Positions 53,205 through 62,846 are shown, numbered from the stretch's first letter. The stretch is 64,000 nucleotides of DNA from Muribaculaceae bacterium (GCA_017935045.1 JAGBIJ010000050.1:1-64000), one strand, 5' to 3'. Translations and numbers: made by a program. Notes: generated by a model not told the origin, from the sequence alone.

Positions 53205-55250
53205 ATGTCTGAAGAACACAAGAAAACGAAACGACGGATAGGGGAGTTTTCTGTCCCTCCGCTGCCTACGCCGATGGATTCGCCTTCCGTCGACTCTGAC
53301 GCTGTACCCGTTATTCCCGATGAAACCGACGATTCTCATCTCGCCTCTGTCGGCAGACATATCGACAGGGAGGCCGACGTGGAGCTGGAGGTAAAGGGCA
53401 AACGCTCGTATCACGATATTTTCAACAATCGTCCGGGCCCGCTGCTGCGGGAGAAAATACTCGCTTTACCCGAGGAGCCCGGAGTGTACATGTATCTCGA
53501 CAAGGAAGGCAAAGTAATATACGTAGGCAAGGCAAAGAGATTGAAAAGGCGCGTTTCATCGTATTTCAATCGTCATCATGACTCCACAAAGACCAATCTG
53601 CTGGTACGCAACATTGCCGACCTGCGCTTTGTAGTCGTGCCTACTGAGGAAGACGCCCTGCATCTGGAGGACGCGATGATCAAGGAATATCAGCCCCGAT
53701 ATAATATTCTGCTGAAAGATGACAAATCTTATCCCTGGATTGTCGTAACCTCCGAACCGTATCCACGCGTATTTATGACCAGGGACAAAGGTCTTGACAA
53801 GGGCCGGTATTACGGGCCGTACTCCAATGTGCAGAGCGCAAAGACGGTGCTTGAACTCATCCGTGAGGTGTTTCCTATACGCAGCTGTCGCCATTTTATC
53901 GACGAGAAGTTTATTCGCAACGGAAGAATCCGGCTATGCCTCGATTATCATATCAAGAAGTGCGGCGGAGCCTGTCTGGGCCTGGTCAGTACCGATGAAT
54001 ACGGTAAATATATTACTCAGATTCGCAAAATTCTCAATGGCGATACCGTCTCGCTGCTGCGCTACCTGCGTGACGAAATGGAGAGACTGAGCGCCGCCTG
54101 GAAATTTGAGGATGCCGCAGAGGTAAAACGCCGCTACGAGCTGGTAGAGAAGTATCAGGCCAAATGCACTATTGTGCCGCCCGACGAACGGGAATACGAC
54201 ATCTTTGCCTTCGATGAAAGCGGTACATCGGCTTTCGTCGCTTTCATGCACATACGCCACGGCGCGGTCGTGCAGAGCCTTACTCTGGAGTATCGCCGTC
54301 GTCTGGATGAGACACCGGCGCAGATTCTGACTATGGCCATCGGCGAGATAGAGCGCCGCTTCGAACGCAAATTTTCCGAAGTCATCGTCCCTTTTGAGCC
54401 GGACATGGATTTTGAGGGCGTCCAGTTCATCGTGCCGCAGCGCGGCGACCGTAAAAAACTGCTTGAAGTGGGGCAGCGCAACGTCACGCGCTATCGTCTC
54501 GACAAAGAGAAAGAGACAGACAAGCGCGACCCCGAGGCTGCCGTGCGCCGGCTGATGGAGCGTATGAAGAGCGATTTCCGGCTCAGCGAGGAGCCTCGCC
54601 ACATAGAGTGCTTCGACAATTCCAATATTCAGGGGACCAATCCCGTCGCCAGCTGCGTAGTCTTCCGCAACGGCAAGCCCTCGCGCAAGGACTACCGTCA
54701 TTTTACTATCAAGACAGTGGTCGGCGCCGATGATTTCGCCTCTATGAAGGAGGTGCTGCACCGTCGTTATACCCGTCTTATGGCAGAGGGCGACGAGCTG
54801 CCGCAGCTTGTGGTGGTCGACGGCGGCAAAGGACAGCTCAACGCCGCCGTGGAGGCGTTCGACGAGATGGGCATACGCGGGCGAGTCGCCCTGATAGGTA
54901 TAGCCAAGCGCCTTGAAGAGATATATTTCCCCGGCGACCAGATACCGCTGTATATCGACAAGAAAAGCGAATCACTCCGTGTTGTGCAGCATCTGCGTGA
55001 CGAAGCCCACCGCTTCGGCATCACTTTCCACCGCGACCGCCGCTCGAAAGGGCAGATAGCCTCGCGCCTGGATACAATCAAGGGCATAGGCCCGGCCACG
55101 TCCAGAGCGCTGCTGAGACACTTCCGCAGCCTCAAGCGCATCGCTGCCGCCCCTGCCGACGAGATAGCTTCCGTAGTCGGGCCTGCCAAAGCCCGTATAA
55201 TAAAAGACGCCTTGAGCGACAGCGTCGCCCAGCCTCCAGCCGAGACATGA
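53205..55250 (+). CDS. uvrC: Excinuclease ABC subunit C
   Basis: A 681-residue nucleotide excision repair nuclease making both incisions around a lesion. The GIY-YIG domain starts near residue 90 (EEPGVYMYLDKEGKVIYVGK). A UVR region (LSAAWKFEDAAEVKRRYELV) and the RNase H-like half (HIECFDNSNIQGTNPVASCV; VVVDGGKGQLNAAV) follow. C-terminal helix-hairpin-helix motifs are at ~622-665. About 80 residues of charged, Pro/Asp-rich sequence precede the normal start, longer than typical. Its stop overlaps recO by 4 bp. Confidence 0.95.
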   Translation: MSEEHKKTKRRIGEFSVPPLPTPMDSPSVDSDAVPVIPDETDDSHLASVGRHIDREADVELEVKGKRSYHDIFNNRPGPLLREKILALPEEPGVYMYLDKEGKVIYVGKAKRLKRRVSSYFNRHHDSTKTNLLVRNIADLRFVVVPTEEDALHLEDAMIKEYQPRYNILLKDDKSYPWIVVTSEPYPRVFMTRDKGLDKGRYYGPYSNVQSAKTVLELIREVFPIRSCRHFIDEKFIRNGRIRLCLDYHIKKCGGACLGLVSTDEYGKYITQIRKILNGDTVSLLRYLRDEMERLSAAWKFEDAAEVKRRYELVEKYQAKCTIVPPDEREYDIFAFDESGTSAFVAFMHIRHGAVVQSLTLEYRRRLDETPAQILTMAIGEIERRFERKFSEVIVPFEPDMDFEGVQFIVPQRGDRKKLLEVGQRNVTRYRLDKEKETDKRDPEAAVRRLMERMKSDFRLSEEPRHIECFDNSNIQGTNPVASCVVFRNGKPSRKDYRHFTIKTVVGADDFASMKEVLHRRYTRLMAEGDELPQLVVVDGGKGQLNAAVEAFDEMGIRGRVALIGIAKRLEEIYFPGDQIPLYIDKKSESLRVVQHLRDEAHRFGITFHRDRRSKGQIASRLDTIKGIGPATSRALLRHFRSLKRIAAAPADEIASVVGPAKARIIKDALSDSVAQPPAET

Positions 55251-55972
55251 CCGAGAAACTGCAAGCCATAGTACTATCGCTGGTACGTCACAACGACCGC
55301 TCCGTGATACTCAATGTCTACACCCCGGACCGCGGTCGCGTACCTCTGCTTATGACGATGGGCAACGGCCGGGCCGCGCGTATGAAAGCCGCTCAGACGA
55401 TGCCGCTGGCACAGATAGAGTTCTCATGTAATTTCCAGGCTGCACGCGAGCTGCAGCGCCCATCCGGCATTGCGCCGCTCTACACCTACCGCGACCTTTA
55501 TTTTCATCCGGTCAAGAACGCGGTCGGCATCTTTCTGGCCGAATTTCTCAACCGTTTGCTGCGCGATTCCGTACCCGACCCTGCGGTCTTCGGCTTCATT
55601 GCCGAATCGCTCCGACTTTATGACGTACTCGATACCCATGTCGCAGATTTCCGTATCGTCCTGTTGGCGCAGCTTGCCACTTTCATGGGAATAGCTCCCG
55701 ATACCGGAACCTATGCGCCCGGCTCAGTCTTCGACATGCGTTCGGGACGCTACTCCGGAATGTTGCCCGGCCACCCCGACATCCTTACCGGCATCGAGGC
55801 ACGCCTGCCTCTGCTGCTTTCGCGTCTGAACTTCGCCAATATGTCCGCTCTGCGCCTCTCGCGTCACGACCGCGCGGCGCTGCTTGCCGGCCTGCTGCGC
55901 TACTGGGGGCTGCATTATCCCGGCCTGAACAATCTAAAATCTCCCGGTATCCTTGCGCAACTATTTGATTGA
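55247..55972 (+). CDS. recO: DNA repair protein RecO
   Basis: A 241-residue recombination mediator. The N-terminal OB fold is TEKLQAIVLSLVRHNDRSVI followed by YTPDRGRVPLLMTMGNGR. The helical C-terminal domain contains RDLYFHPVKNAVGIFLAEFL. Similarity to enterobacterial RecO is low, but the OB start and layout fit the Bacteroidetes form; no zinc-binding cysteines are evident. It overlaps uvrC (ATGA), a plausible DNA-repair coupling. Confidence 0.88.
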   Translation: MTEKLQAIVLSLVRHNDRSVILNVYTPDRGRVPLLMTMGNGRAARMKAAQTMPLAQIEFSCNFQAARELQRPSGIAPLYTYRDLYFHPVKNAVGIFLAEFLNRLLRDSVPDPAVFGFIAESLRLYDVLDTHVADFRIVLLAQLATFMGIAPDTGTYAPGSVFDMRSGRYSGMLPGHPDILTGIEARLPLLLSRLNFANMSALRLSRHDRAALLAGLLRYWGLHYPGLNNLKSPGILAQLFD

Positions 55973-56118
55973 CAGTAATATATAAAGCAAAGACGGATTT
56001 AGTCGCCAATATTGTCAGCATATTTATGATAAAACCGACATATTTTACGTTATATAAATAGGGATGTATAGCATAAAGAAATATTGCAACCCCTTATAAC
56101 TCAGAGATTCCCAAGATT

Positions 56119-58386
56119 ATGACACAAAATAAGACCCACCAGCGCGCTCCGCGCGTCAAAAAATCAGAACTGGCCGACCGTATACTTGCTTTCCTCAACA
56201 AAGAGAATAAACAGGCCTTCAACTACAAACAGATAGCTTTCGCCATCGACGCCACTGCTCCGGCCCAGCGCCTGGACCTCATCAACGTGCTTGACGAGCT
56301 GGCTGCCGACGGAGCTATCTCCGAAGTGTCGCTGGGGCGTTATAAAGCCCACACCACACGTGGCAACGAAAGCATCGGCACATTCGTACGCCGCTCCAAC
56401 GGACGCAACGCCGTCATAGTCGACGACGAGCAGATTATGGTAGCCGAACGCAACTCCATGCACGCCCTCAACGGAGACAAAGTGCGTGTCGTGGTCTCCG
56501 CCGCACGCAAGGGACAGGATCCCGAAGCGAAGGTAGTGGAGATAGTAGAGGAAAAAGACCAGGTCTTCATCGGCACTCTCAAAGTAGAGGGCAACTATGC
56601 CGCGCTCGTGACCGACTCCAAATATCTGGCCGCCGACATCATCATCTCCCGCGGCCGGCTCAAGGGGGGAAAGGACGGCGACAAAGCCATAGCGCGCATC
56701 ACGCGCTGGAACGACGACGAGATGAATCCCCGCGGCGAGGTGGTCGACATCCTGGGCCGCAAAGGGGAGAACACCGCCGAGATGCACGCCATTCTCGCCG
56801 AGTTCGGTCTGCCGTACCGCTATCCGGCCAACGTGGAGAAGGCTGCCGACAAGATAGATGCCGGCATAACGCCTGAAGAAATAGCGCGTCGTGAGGACTT
56901 CCGTGCGGTTACCACCTTTACCATCGACCCCAAAGATGCCAAGGACTTTGACGACGCTATTTCCTTCCGCCGCCTTGCCAACGGCAACTGTGAGGTAGGC
57001 GTGCATATCGCCGACGTGACCCACTACGTCACTCCCGGCACCGTCATCGACCGCGAGGCGCAGAACCGGGCCACATCAGTCTATCTCGTGGATCGCACCA
57101 TCCCGATGCTTCCCGAGCATCTTTCCAACGGCATCTGCTCGCTCAGGCCCGACGAGGAGAAACTTACCTTCTCTGCCATATTCGAGCTTGACGCCGAGGC
57201 CAATGTGGTCAATTCGCGCATAGGGCGCACCGCGATACGCTCTGACCGCCGTTTTACCTACGAGGAAGCCCAGAGTATCATCGAGACAGGCGAAGGCGAC
57301 TATGCGGCCGAAATCACGGCTCTCGACGCTTTGGCCAAGAAACTGCGCGCCCGCCGCTTTGACGACGGCGCCATAGAGTTTGAGCGCGCCGAGGTCCGTT
57401 TCGACATAGACAAGGACGGCAAGCCTGTCGATGTGCTTATCAAGGAATCCAAGGACGCCAACAAACTTGTGGAGGAATTCATGCTTCTGGCCAACCGTAC
57501 TGTGGCCGAAGCTATCGGAAGGGCGCCGCGCGTACCTGGCAAATCCAGATCCAAGCCAAAGACATTCGTCTATCGCGTACACGACAATCCCGATCCGGAG
57601 AAGCTCGCCAACCTCGCCCTGATAGCCATGAGATTCGGCTACAAAGTGAAGGCTGAGGGCTCGGCCAAAGCTGTCAACAAGTCCATCAACAAGCTGCTGA
57701 AGTCCATCAAGGGCACACCTGAGGAAAACATGCTCGGCATACTCGCCATACGCTCCATGGCCAAAGCCGAATACACCACCGAGAACATAGGGCACTATGG
57801 TCTGGCTTTTGACTATTACACGCATTTTACATCGCCTATCCGCCGCTATCCCGACATGATGGTCCATCGTCTGCTGGATCGCTATCTGAACAAAGGGCGA
57901 AGCGTCGACAAGCAGAAATACGAGGACCTCTGCAAACACTCGTCCGAGATGGAGCAGCTGGCCTCGAGCGCCGAACGCGCTTCCATACGCTACAAGCAGG
58001 TAGAGTACATGAAAGAGCGTCTGGGGGAGGTCTACGCAGGCACTATCTCCGGCGTGACGGAGTGGGGGCTCTATGTGGAGCTGGACGACAACATGTGCGA
58101 GGGTCTGGTGCCCGTGCGCGACCTGGCCGACGACTTCTACGACTACGACGAGAAGAACTATTGCCTTACCGGTCGGCGCAATCATACCAAGTACACACTG
58201 GGCGACCGCGTAAAGGTCCAGGTGGCCCGTGCCGACCTCGACCGCAAACAGCTGGACTTCGCCCTGCTCTCCGACGACGGGCAGCCCCTGCGCAAGCGTC
58301 CCGCTGTAGAGACACGCGCACGCAAGTCCGCTGGCAAAGAACGCCGCCGCCATGGCTCCGGCGGACGCCAGCGCCGCAAGAAGTAA
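56119..58386 (+). CDS. rnr: Ribonuclease R
   Basis: A 755-residue 3'-5' exoribonuclease. An N-terminal winged-helix-like region (LADRILAFLNKENKQAFNYK) is followed by cold-shock domains (GTFVRRSNGRNAVIVDDEQI). The RNB catalytic domain carries DAKDFDDAISFRRL with the metal-binding aspartates and HFTSPIRRYPDMMVHRLLDR. An S1 domain is at ~640-720 (AGTISGVTEWGLYVELDDNM), followed by a Lys/Arg-rich tail. No consensus promoter was seen in the AT-rich 146 bp upstream. Confidence 0.96.
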   Translation: MTQNKTHQRAPRVKKSELADRILAFLNKENKQAFNYKQIAFAIDATAPAQRLDLINVLDELAADGAISEVSLGRYKAHTTRGNESIGTFVRRSNGRNAVIVDDEQIMVAERNSMHALNGDKVRVVVSAARKGQDPEAKVVEIVEEKDQVFIGTLKVEGNYAALVTDSKYLAADIIISRGRLKGGKDGDKAIARITRWNDDEMNPRGEVVDILGRKGENTAEMHAILAEFGLPYRYPANVEKAADKIDAGITPEEIARREDFRAVTTFTIDPKDAKDFDDAISFRRLANGNCEVGVHIADVTHYVTPGTVIDREAQNRATSVYLVDRTIPMLPEHLSNGICSLRPDEEKLTFSAIFELDAEANVVNSRIGRTAIRSDRRFTYEEAQSIIETGEGDYAAEITALDALAKKLRARRFDDGAIEFERAEVRFDIDKDGKPVDVLIKESKDANKLVEEFMLLANRTVAEAIGRAPRVPGKSRSKPKTFVYRVHDNPDPEKLANLALIAMRFGYKVKAEGSAKAVNKSINKLLKSIKGTPEENMLGILAIRSMAKAEYTTENIGHYGLAFDYYTHFTSPIRRYPDMMVHRLLDRYLNKGRSVDKQKYEDLCKHSSEMEQLASSAERASIRYKQVEYMKERLGEVYAGTISGVTEWGLYVELDDNMCEGLVPVRDLADDFYDYDEKNYCLTGRRNHTKYTLGDRVKVQVARADLDRKQLDFALLSDDGQPLRKRPAVETRARKSAGKERRRHGSGGRQRRKK

Positions 58387-58429
58387 CATCCCCGCATAAA
58401 CCTTACCTGCTCTACTAACCCCATACATC

Positions 58430-61400
58430 ATGTCCTTACCACCGTTCTGGTTGAAAATTACCAAACAGCACGTCATTGACAATTTTGAGGAATTGCTCTC
58501 CTACCTGCGCAAATATCCTTTCCGTCAGAATGAAGATGACGACAATGAAGACTTCCGGCAGACCTGCCGCTATCTGAAATCCGTGGCCGACGATTACGTC
58601 GGCCAGTGTCTCGCCATGCCGGTCTACGCCACGCCTGAGTTCGACATTCCCCTGCCGCTCGTCGTGCGTATTCTCGCCACAGCTCTCTACACGGGTCACA
58701 AGACCTCCGAAGTGGACCACGACCTGCTCGCCGCGCTTGTCCGCCTCCTTACGCTTGCCGAACCTGCCACCGCGCCCGGCGTGCTGCGCCGCTTCTGGGG
58801 CGTGCTGATGCATTGCGCACATCGTGACAACATCCACTCGCTCGCATACAATCTGAATGATATAAGCTCCGGATTCTCAGTAGCCGTCTTCGCCTCCAAG
58901 GTGAGTCAGACATTTTTTGAGGATTCGGGCGATGACTCACTGGCCGTTCTCGAGAATATGGGCAGTCTTATCGCTCAGGGCGACAGACTGATTCTTACGC
59001 CTCAGACGTTTGCCAAATGGCGCAAGAATCCATATAAGGCCGAACTGGCCTCAGATCTCGGCGTATCCGTACTGACGGCAGGCGCCAAATCGCGGCATAC
59101 CGACGTCGAAGACCTGCTGCAGCTCTATCCTGTGGTGGCCGGCGAGTTCAAGCATGTGGCTTCTACGACCGAAGTCTCGCTCAAGACATATTCCGACACC
59201 GAATCCTTCTATGTACGCGTGGTCTCCGTACGCGGCTATCGCGTGGAGGTCGAGACAATAGACCCCGCATACGTCCGCGAGACGGGCAATATATTCATCG
59301 ACAGCAACATTTTCTTCTGGGACCTCGACATCTTCAAGTCCATGCTGACCGTAGGCACTCTGCTGCCCGCCGTGCGCAACCGTCACGAGACAATGATTTT
59401 CCGTCTTGACAAAAACCGGTTCCTTACGTTTGTCAACGATTATGCCTACGATTATCTGCGCGAGGATGTATCGGCCATGTACAAGGAGGATATCAACGGC
59501 GGCAGCAGGTGGCTGACCGACATAGGCATCTTCATCAACATATTCGATATCGATGTGAACCGCGAGGGCCTGATGCCCGACCTGCTCCGGGCCAAGAACG
59601 AGGATCTGGTCATCTCATGCCGGGTGGACTCCATAAAGAGCGACGGCTACAATACCGCAGTCAAAGGACTGCTGAGGCAGACTGACTACGACAGCCTGCG
59701 CGACTATGGCGACTTTGAGCGCGATGCCCTCCGGGTATTGTTCGAAGAGTTTCTCAGCGACATTGACAAAGAGGCGCCGCGCTACGAAGCGCCTCAGAGC
59801 GTCGGCATCATGCCCCCGCATCTTGCCGGCACTTTCGCTCTGCTGCTGTATCGCGTGGCTCTCGCAGCCCGTCAGGCAGATACCGCCGCGCGTATCGAAG
59901 ACCTTACCATAGCCATGCTGCTCGGCCGCCTGAGCGACCTCCGGGCCGAGACAGATTATATCCTCAATCAGCTCAATTTCCAGAAAGCGCTGATTATGTT
60001 CGCTCATGGCGCCACACCCGCCTCGCTGCCTTTCAGCGTAGCCGCGGACGCGCCTTTTGCCGACGAGACACAATACCAGACAAGCCTTATAGATATACTG
60101 CGCGGTTACCGGGAATATATCGGTTCGCTGCCCGACACATCGCTGCCGCTCAAGCGCGAGGAGACCGACGCACGTATTCAGGACAATGTCCGCCAGCTCG
60201 TAGCCGCCTCCAACAGCATGCTCGGCAAGATAGACCTGTCCGAAATCAATCGCATAAAGAAGGTAATATGCACCCAGCTCGGTGTAGCCGACGAGTATCG
60301 TGATATCGGCGGAGGAGAGACCCAGTATGGAGTGGAGAGCGACTTTCTGGAGTTCAAGCTTTCGTGTGTGCTGCCTCCCGCCAAGCTTTCCACCGGTTCG
60401 CTCCGCAACGACATTGAGCTGCAGAAGTGGACCATACTCAAGGCTGTCTGCGGCTTCCTGAACTCCATGAGCGGCGGTGAGCTGCTGATAGGGGTCACAG
60501 ACTCAGGCATGGCCACCGGTCTGCATGACGACATAGAGCTGCTGTACCGGGAGCGTATCATCTCAGAGCCTAATTCCGACCGTCTGCGCCAGTATGTGAA
60601 GCATTTTGTGGATCAGGCCTTCTGCACTTCCGACGGGCGCGTGAAAGGCACCGCCATAACGGCCGGACTCGTCAGCTATCAGATAGAGCGCACCAAGGAG
60701 AACCGCGAGATACTGCGTGTCGAGGTGCGTCCCTATCCCTGGGATGTGGTCAAGTTCATACCCGATGCGGTACGCCCCGAGCGCTTCATGGAGGCATACA
60801 TCCGCACCTCCGGCGCCTCCACTCCGCTCAACCGCGACGGCATACGCGAGGTAAAACTGCGCAAAATCAATGCTCTGGATCATAATCAATATAAACTCTC
60901 CCGGCTGATGGAGGCCATGGACCACAAGCTCGTAGTGCGCGTCAAAAACTATTTCGGCAAGAACGGCCCCTCTACGCGTCTGCTGGAGCCATACCGCATC
61001 ATGCCCGGCGACAAAGCCTTCCTCGCCTTCGACCTCGACCGGGGCGATATGCGCATGTTCAAATTCGCCCGCTTCCGCGACGCCGACCTGACCATTACCA
61101 AGACCCCCTGGTCACACGAGAGCCGCCATGCCGACCGCAACGTCGACATCTTCGGCATGATGGAGTCCAATGATTTCCCCGCCCAGACCGTCCGTCTCAA
61201 GCTCAGCGATTACGCCTGGTGTCTCCTCATGGAAGAAAGCGACGCCGCTCCCTCCGACTCGGCAGCCGCCCATACCTCCGGCGCAACGTCCTCCGAGTCA
61301 ACGTCCTCCGCCCCTCTGACAGTAACACCCAACACCGGCCCCGACAAAGACCGTTTCCCCCACCTCGTAGAGCTGACAGTCTACCACTGGGCCGGAGTAA

Positions 61401-61489
61401 GCCGCTTCATCCTCGGCCTCCCCGCCGACGTAGCCGTAGTCTCCCCGTCCGTCCTCGCCGACTACCTCGCCGCCCAGCGACCCCAATAA
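58430..61489 (+). CDS. Large AlbA_2 and WYL-like domain protein of unknown function
   Basis: A 1019-residue cytoplasmic protein without signal or membrane segments. Residues 1 to ~600 are unrecognised; strand-rich segments near 260-380 (VRVVSVRGYRVEVETIDPAY) and 395-420 hint at OB-like folds. At ~630-745 is an AlbA_2/Schlafen-type domain: ESDFLEFKLSC, then WTILKAVCGFLNSMSGGELL and IGVTDSG. At ~815-930 is a WYL-like region (RLLEPYRIMPGDKAFLAFDL). A Ser/Thr-rich linker (937-972) leads to a short final domain (TVYHWAGVSRFILGLPADVA). It starts 43 bp after rnr and may be co-transcribed. A ligand-sensing or regulatory role is inference only. Confidence 0.7.
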   Translation: MSLPPFWLKITKQHVIDNFEELLSYLRKYPFRQNEDDDNEDFRQTCRYLKSVADDYVGQCLAMPVYATPEFDIPLPLVVRILATALYTGHKTSEVDHDLLAALVRLLTLAEPATAPGVLRRFWGVLMHCAHRDNIHSLAYNLNDISSGFSVAVFASKVSQTFFEDSGDDSLAVLENMGSLIAQGDRLILTPQTFAKWRKNPYKAELASDLGVSVLTAGAKSRHTDVEDLLQLYPVVAGEFKHVASTTEVSLKTYSDTESFYVRVVSVRGYRVEVETIDPAYVRETGNIFIDSNIFFWDLDIFKSMLTVGTLLPAVRNRHETMIFRLDKNRFLTFVNDYAYDYLREDVSAMYKEDINGGSRWLTDIGIFINIFDIDVNREGLMPDLLRAKNEDLVISCRVDSIKSDGYNTAVKGLLRQTDYDSLRDYGDFERDALRVLFEEFLSDIDKEAPRYEAPQSVGIMPPHLAGTFALLLYRVALAARQADTAARIEDLTIAMLLGRLSDLRAETDYILNQLNFQKALIMFAHGATPASLPFSVAADAPFADETQYQTSLIDILRGYREYIGSLPDTSLPLKREETDARIQDNVRQLVAASNSMLGKIDLSEINRIKKVICTQLGVADEYRDIGGGETQYGVESDFLEFKLSCVLPPAKLSTGSLRNDIELQKWTILKAVCGFLNSMSGGELLIGVTDSGMATGLHDDIELLYRERIISEPNSDRLRQYVKHFVDQAFCTSDGRVKGTAITAGLVSYQIERTKENREILRVEVRPYPWDVVKFIPDAVRPERFMEAYIRTSGASTPLNRDGIREVKLRKINALDHNQYKLSRLMEAMDHKLVVRVKNYFGKNGPSTRLLEPYRIMPGDKAFLAFDLDRGDMRMFKFARFRDADLTITKTPWSHESRHADRNVDIFGMMESNDFPAQTVRLKLSDYAWCLLMEESDAAPSDSAAAHTSGATSSESTSSAPLTVTPNTGPDKDRFPHLVELTVYHWAGVSRFILGLPADVAVVSPSVLADYLAAQRPQ

Positions 61490-61574
61490 CCAACCATCAT
61501 AGCTACCGAAGAAGTGGATTATTTGCGGTCGAAATTTACGTCCTCAAAAGTTTCTTCCAAAAGCAGATCTCTGA

Positions 61575-61730
61575 CTAAGGCTTTCACGGAAAAAGTGTTA
61601 TATATGGCTTAATGTCCGTCTGACTCCCGAGATACATACGCGCGTAGCGTATCTTGCCAAGCAGGCCGGCATGTCAATCAACTCCTTTATCCGCACAGCC
61701 GTAGAAAACCAAATATCCGCCATGCTCTGA
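61575..61730 (+). pseudogene. HicB antitoxin remnant (C-terminal part)
   Basis: An open stretch with no usable start encodes NVRLTPEIHTRVAYLAKQAG followed by MSINSFIRTAVENQ, the ribbon-helix-helix C-terminus typical of HicB antitoxins. The first ~70-90 residues expected of HicB are missing. The neighbouring frame upstream encodes unrelated sequence, and no HicA toxin is present. It is therefore a decayed toxin-antitoxin fragment at the start of the AT-rich right-hand region. Confidence 0.65.
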
Positions 61731-61779
61731 CCTCCCAGCACATTACTGACTGAAAGACTGCGCATACAAGTTTGCTCCC

Positions 61780-61920
61780 ATGGATAGGGTTCGGAGCCTG
61801 AGCTGTGTAAGAACCGTCAGGGTGGACAGCAAATGGATTCCGTCTGAGGTTATGAAGAAAGACCGACAGCTTGTCGAAGCCGCCGGCCTTGATATTACGC
61901 CTAATTCATGGATTTTATAG
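61780..61920 (+). CDS. Short open frame, possible gene fragment
   Basis: A 46-codon frame beginning MDRVRSLSCVRTVRV and ending GLDITPNSWIL. It matches no family I recognise, has no ribosome-binding site, and stops exactly where the truncated lipoprotein frame on the other strand ends. It could be a fragment of a lost accessory gene or chance. Confidence 0.25.
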   Translation: MDRVRSLSCVRTVRVDSKWIPSEVMKKDRQLVEAAGLDITPNSWIL

Positions 61921-61921
61921 T

Positions 61922-62056
61922 TTAATCTGAAGGAATTTCCACTGTATAAAATTTATCTTGACTCGGATATGTTTCCCATTTGGTTTCAGTCTGTTTATTC
62001 CCACAGCCTGCGAGAACAAGGAAAATGAATAGTGAAGTGAAAATTTTTATTGGCAT
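61922..62056 (-). pseudogene. Truncated lipoprotein gene
   Basis: ATG 62056 opens a 44-residue frame with a good lipoprotein signal (PIKIFTSLFIFLVLAGCGNK; lipobox LAGC). It continues ETKWETYPSQDKFYTVEIPS and stops at once. The mature part looks like the beginning of a larger lipoprotein cut off at about 61922. It overlaps the 3' end of the J-domain gene by 10 bp, so it was the third gene of that operon. Confidence 0.5.
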
Positions 62057-62580
62057 GCATGAATTAATGCAAAAAAGATTAGTGAAATTAAAATAACGAT
62101 AAAATAAGGCCACATTTCGTCCCATGCACCTTTTGATGCACGTTTTGTAGTTTCCCTTAACTCTTTTAAAAATTCATCTACAAGTTCCCTTGCGAATTGA
62201 TTAGCTTCTTTTATATCATTTTTTACCTTTGTGTTGTAAAAATGATAATTGTCGGACGTATATTGTGACTTAAATGAATTGTCAGTGTTAGGGGTATGAT
62301 AATTATTCTCGCCAGTGAAATGCCTATGCCTATCTTGATTATTTGTGGTTATATTCTCGTGATGTTGAAAACGAAGATATTCTTCATCATAACGAGATTT
62401 CTTTTCAATGTCTTTGAGTACATAGTAAGCTTCGTTGATTTCTATCATCTTTTGGGATGTATCCAAATTCCGATTTTTATCTGGATGCCATTTTCTTGAC
62501 AATCTCCGGTAAGATTTTCTAATATCATCGAGTGAAGATGGATATTGTATTTCCAATATGGAATAATAATCAACGAACAT
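62047..62580 (-). CDS. Membrane-anchored J-domain protein
   Basis: A 177-residue DnaJ-like co-chaperone. The J domain occupies ~1-68: VDYYSILEIQYPSSLDDIRK, then LSRKWHPDKNRN with the essential HPD, then INEAYYVLKDIEKKSRYDEE. The middle is polar and His/Asn-rich. A C-terminal membrane segment (YFIVILISLIFFALIHAC) would tether it with the J domain in the cytoplasm, recruiting DnaK to the membrane. There is no Gly/Phe or zinc domain. It lies 3 bp after a small membrane protein gene. The region is much more AT-rich than the rest of the window, suggesting transfer. Confidence 0.8.
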   Translation of the reverse strand: MFVDYYSILEIQYPSSLDDIRKSYRRLSRKWHPDKNRNLDTSQKMIEINEAYYVLKDIEKKSRYDEEYLRFQHHENITTNNQDRHRHFTGENNYHTPNTDNSFKSQYTSDNYHFYNTKVKNDIKEANQFARELVDEFLKELRETTKRASKGAWDEMWPYFIVILISLIFFALIHACQ

Positions 62581-62583
62581 TCA

Positions 62584-62802
62584 CTATTTTTGCAAAGTTG
62601 TTTTGTTAGAATCATCATTATCCGATGATTTGGATTTCCAAATCGCGCGAAGAGCACCGATTAAACCTGCGAATACTATCAGACCAAAAATTCCCGGTGT
62701 AGAGTTACCGTTATCAGTTCGGATACCAACAATTGCACCGAAAATGATAATGAATAGAAAGATTACCAGTGCAGAGACTAAATATTGAGCTGTTTTACTC
62801 AT
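62584..62802 (-). CDS. Small membrane protein
   Basis: A 72-residue protein with two hydrophobic segments (YLVSALVIFLFIIIFGAIVG and IFGLIVFAGLIGALRAI) and a polar C-terminus. ATG 62802 is preferred to TTG 62814. It is the first gene of a three-gene leftward operon with the J-domain protein. Function unknown; it may partner the J protein in the membrane. Confidence 0.6.
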   Translation of the reverse strand: MSKTAQYLVSALVIFLFIIIFGAIVGIRTDNGNSTPGIFGLIVFAGLIGALRAIWKSKSSDNDDSNKTTLQK

Positions 62803-62846
62803 ATATTTTTTCAAATGCAGCCCAAATTTGGCTATAATGTAAAAGA

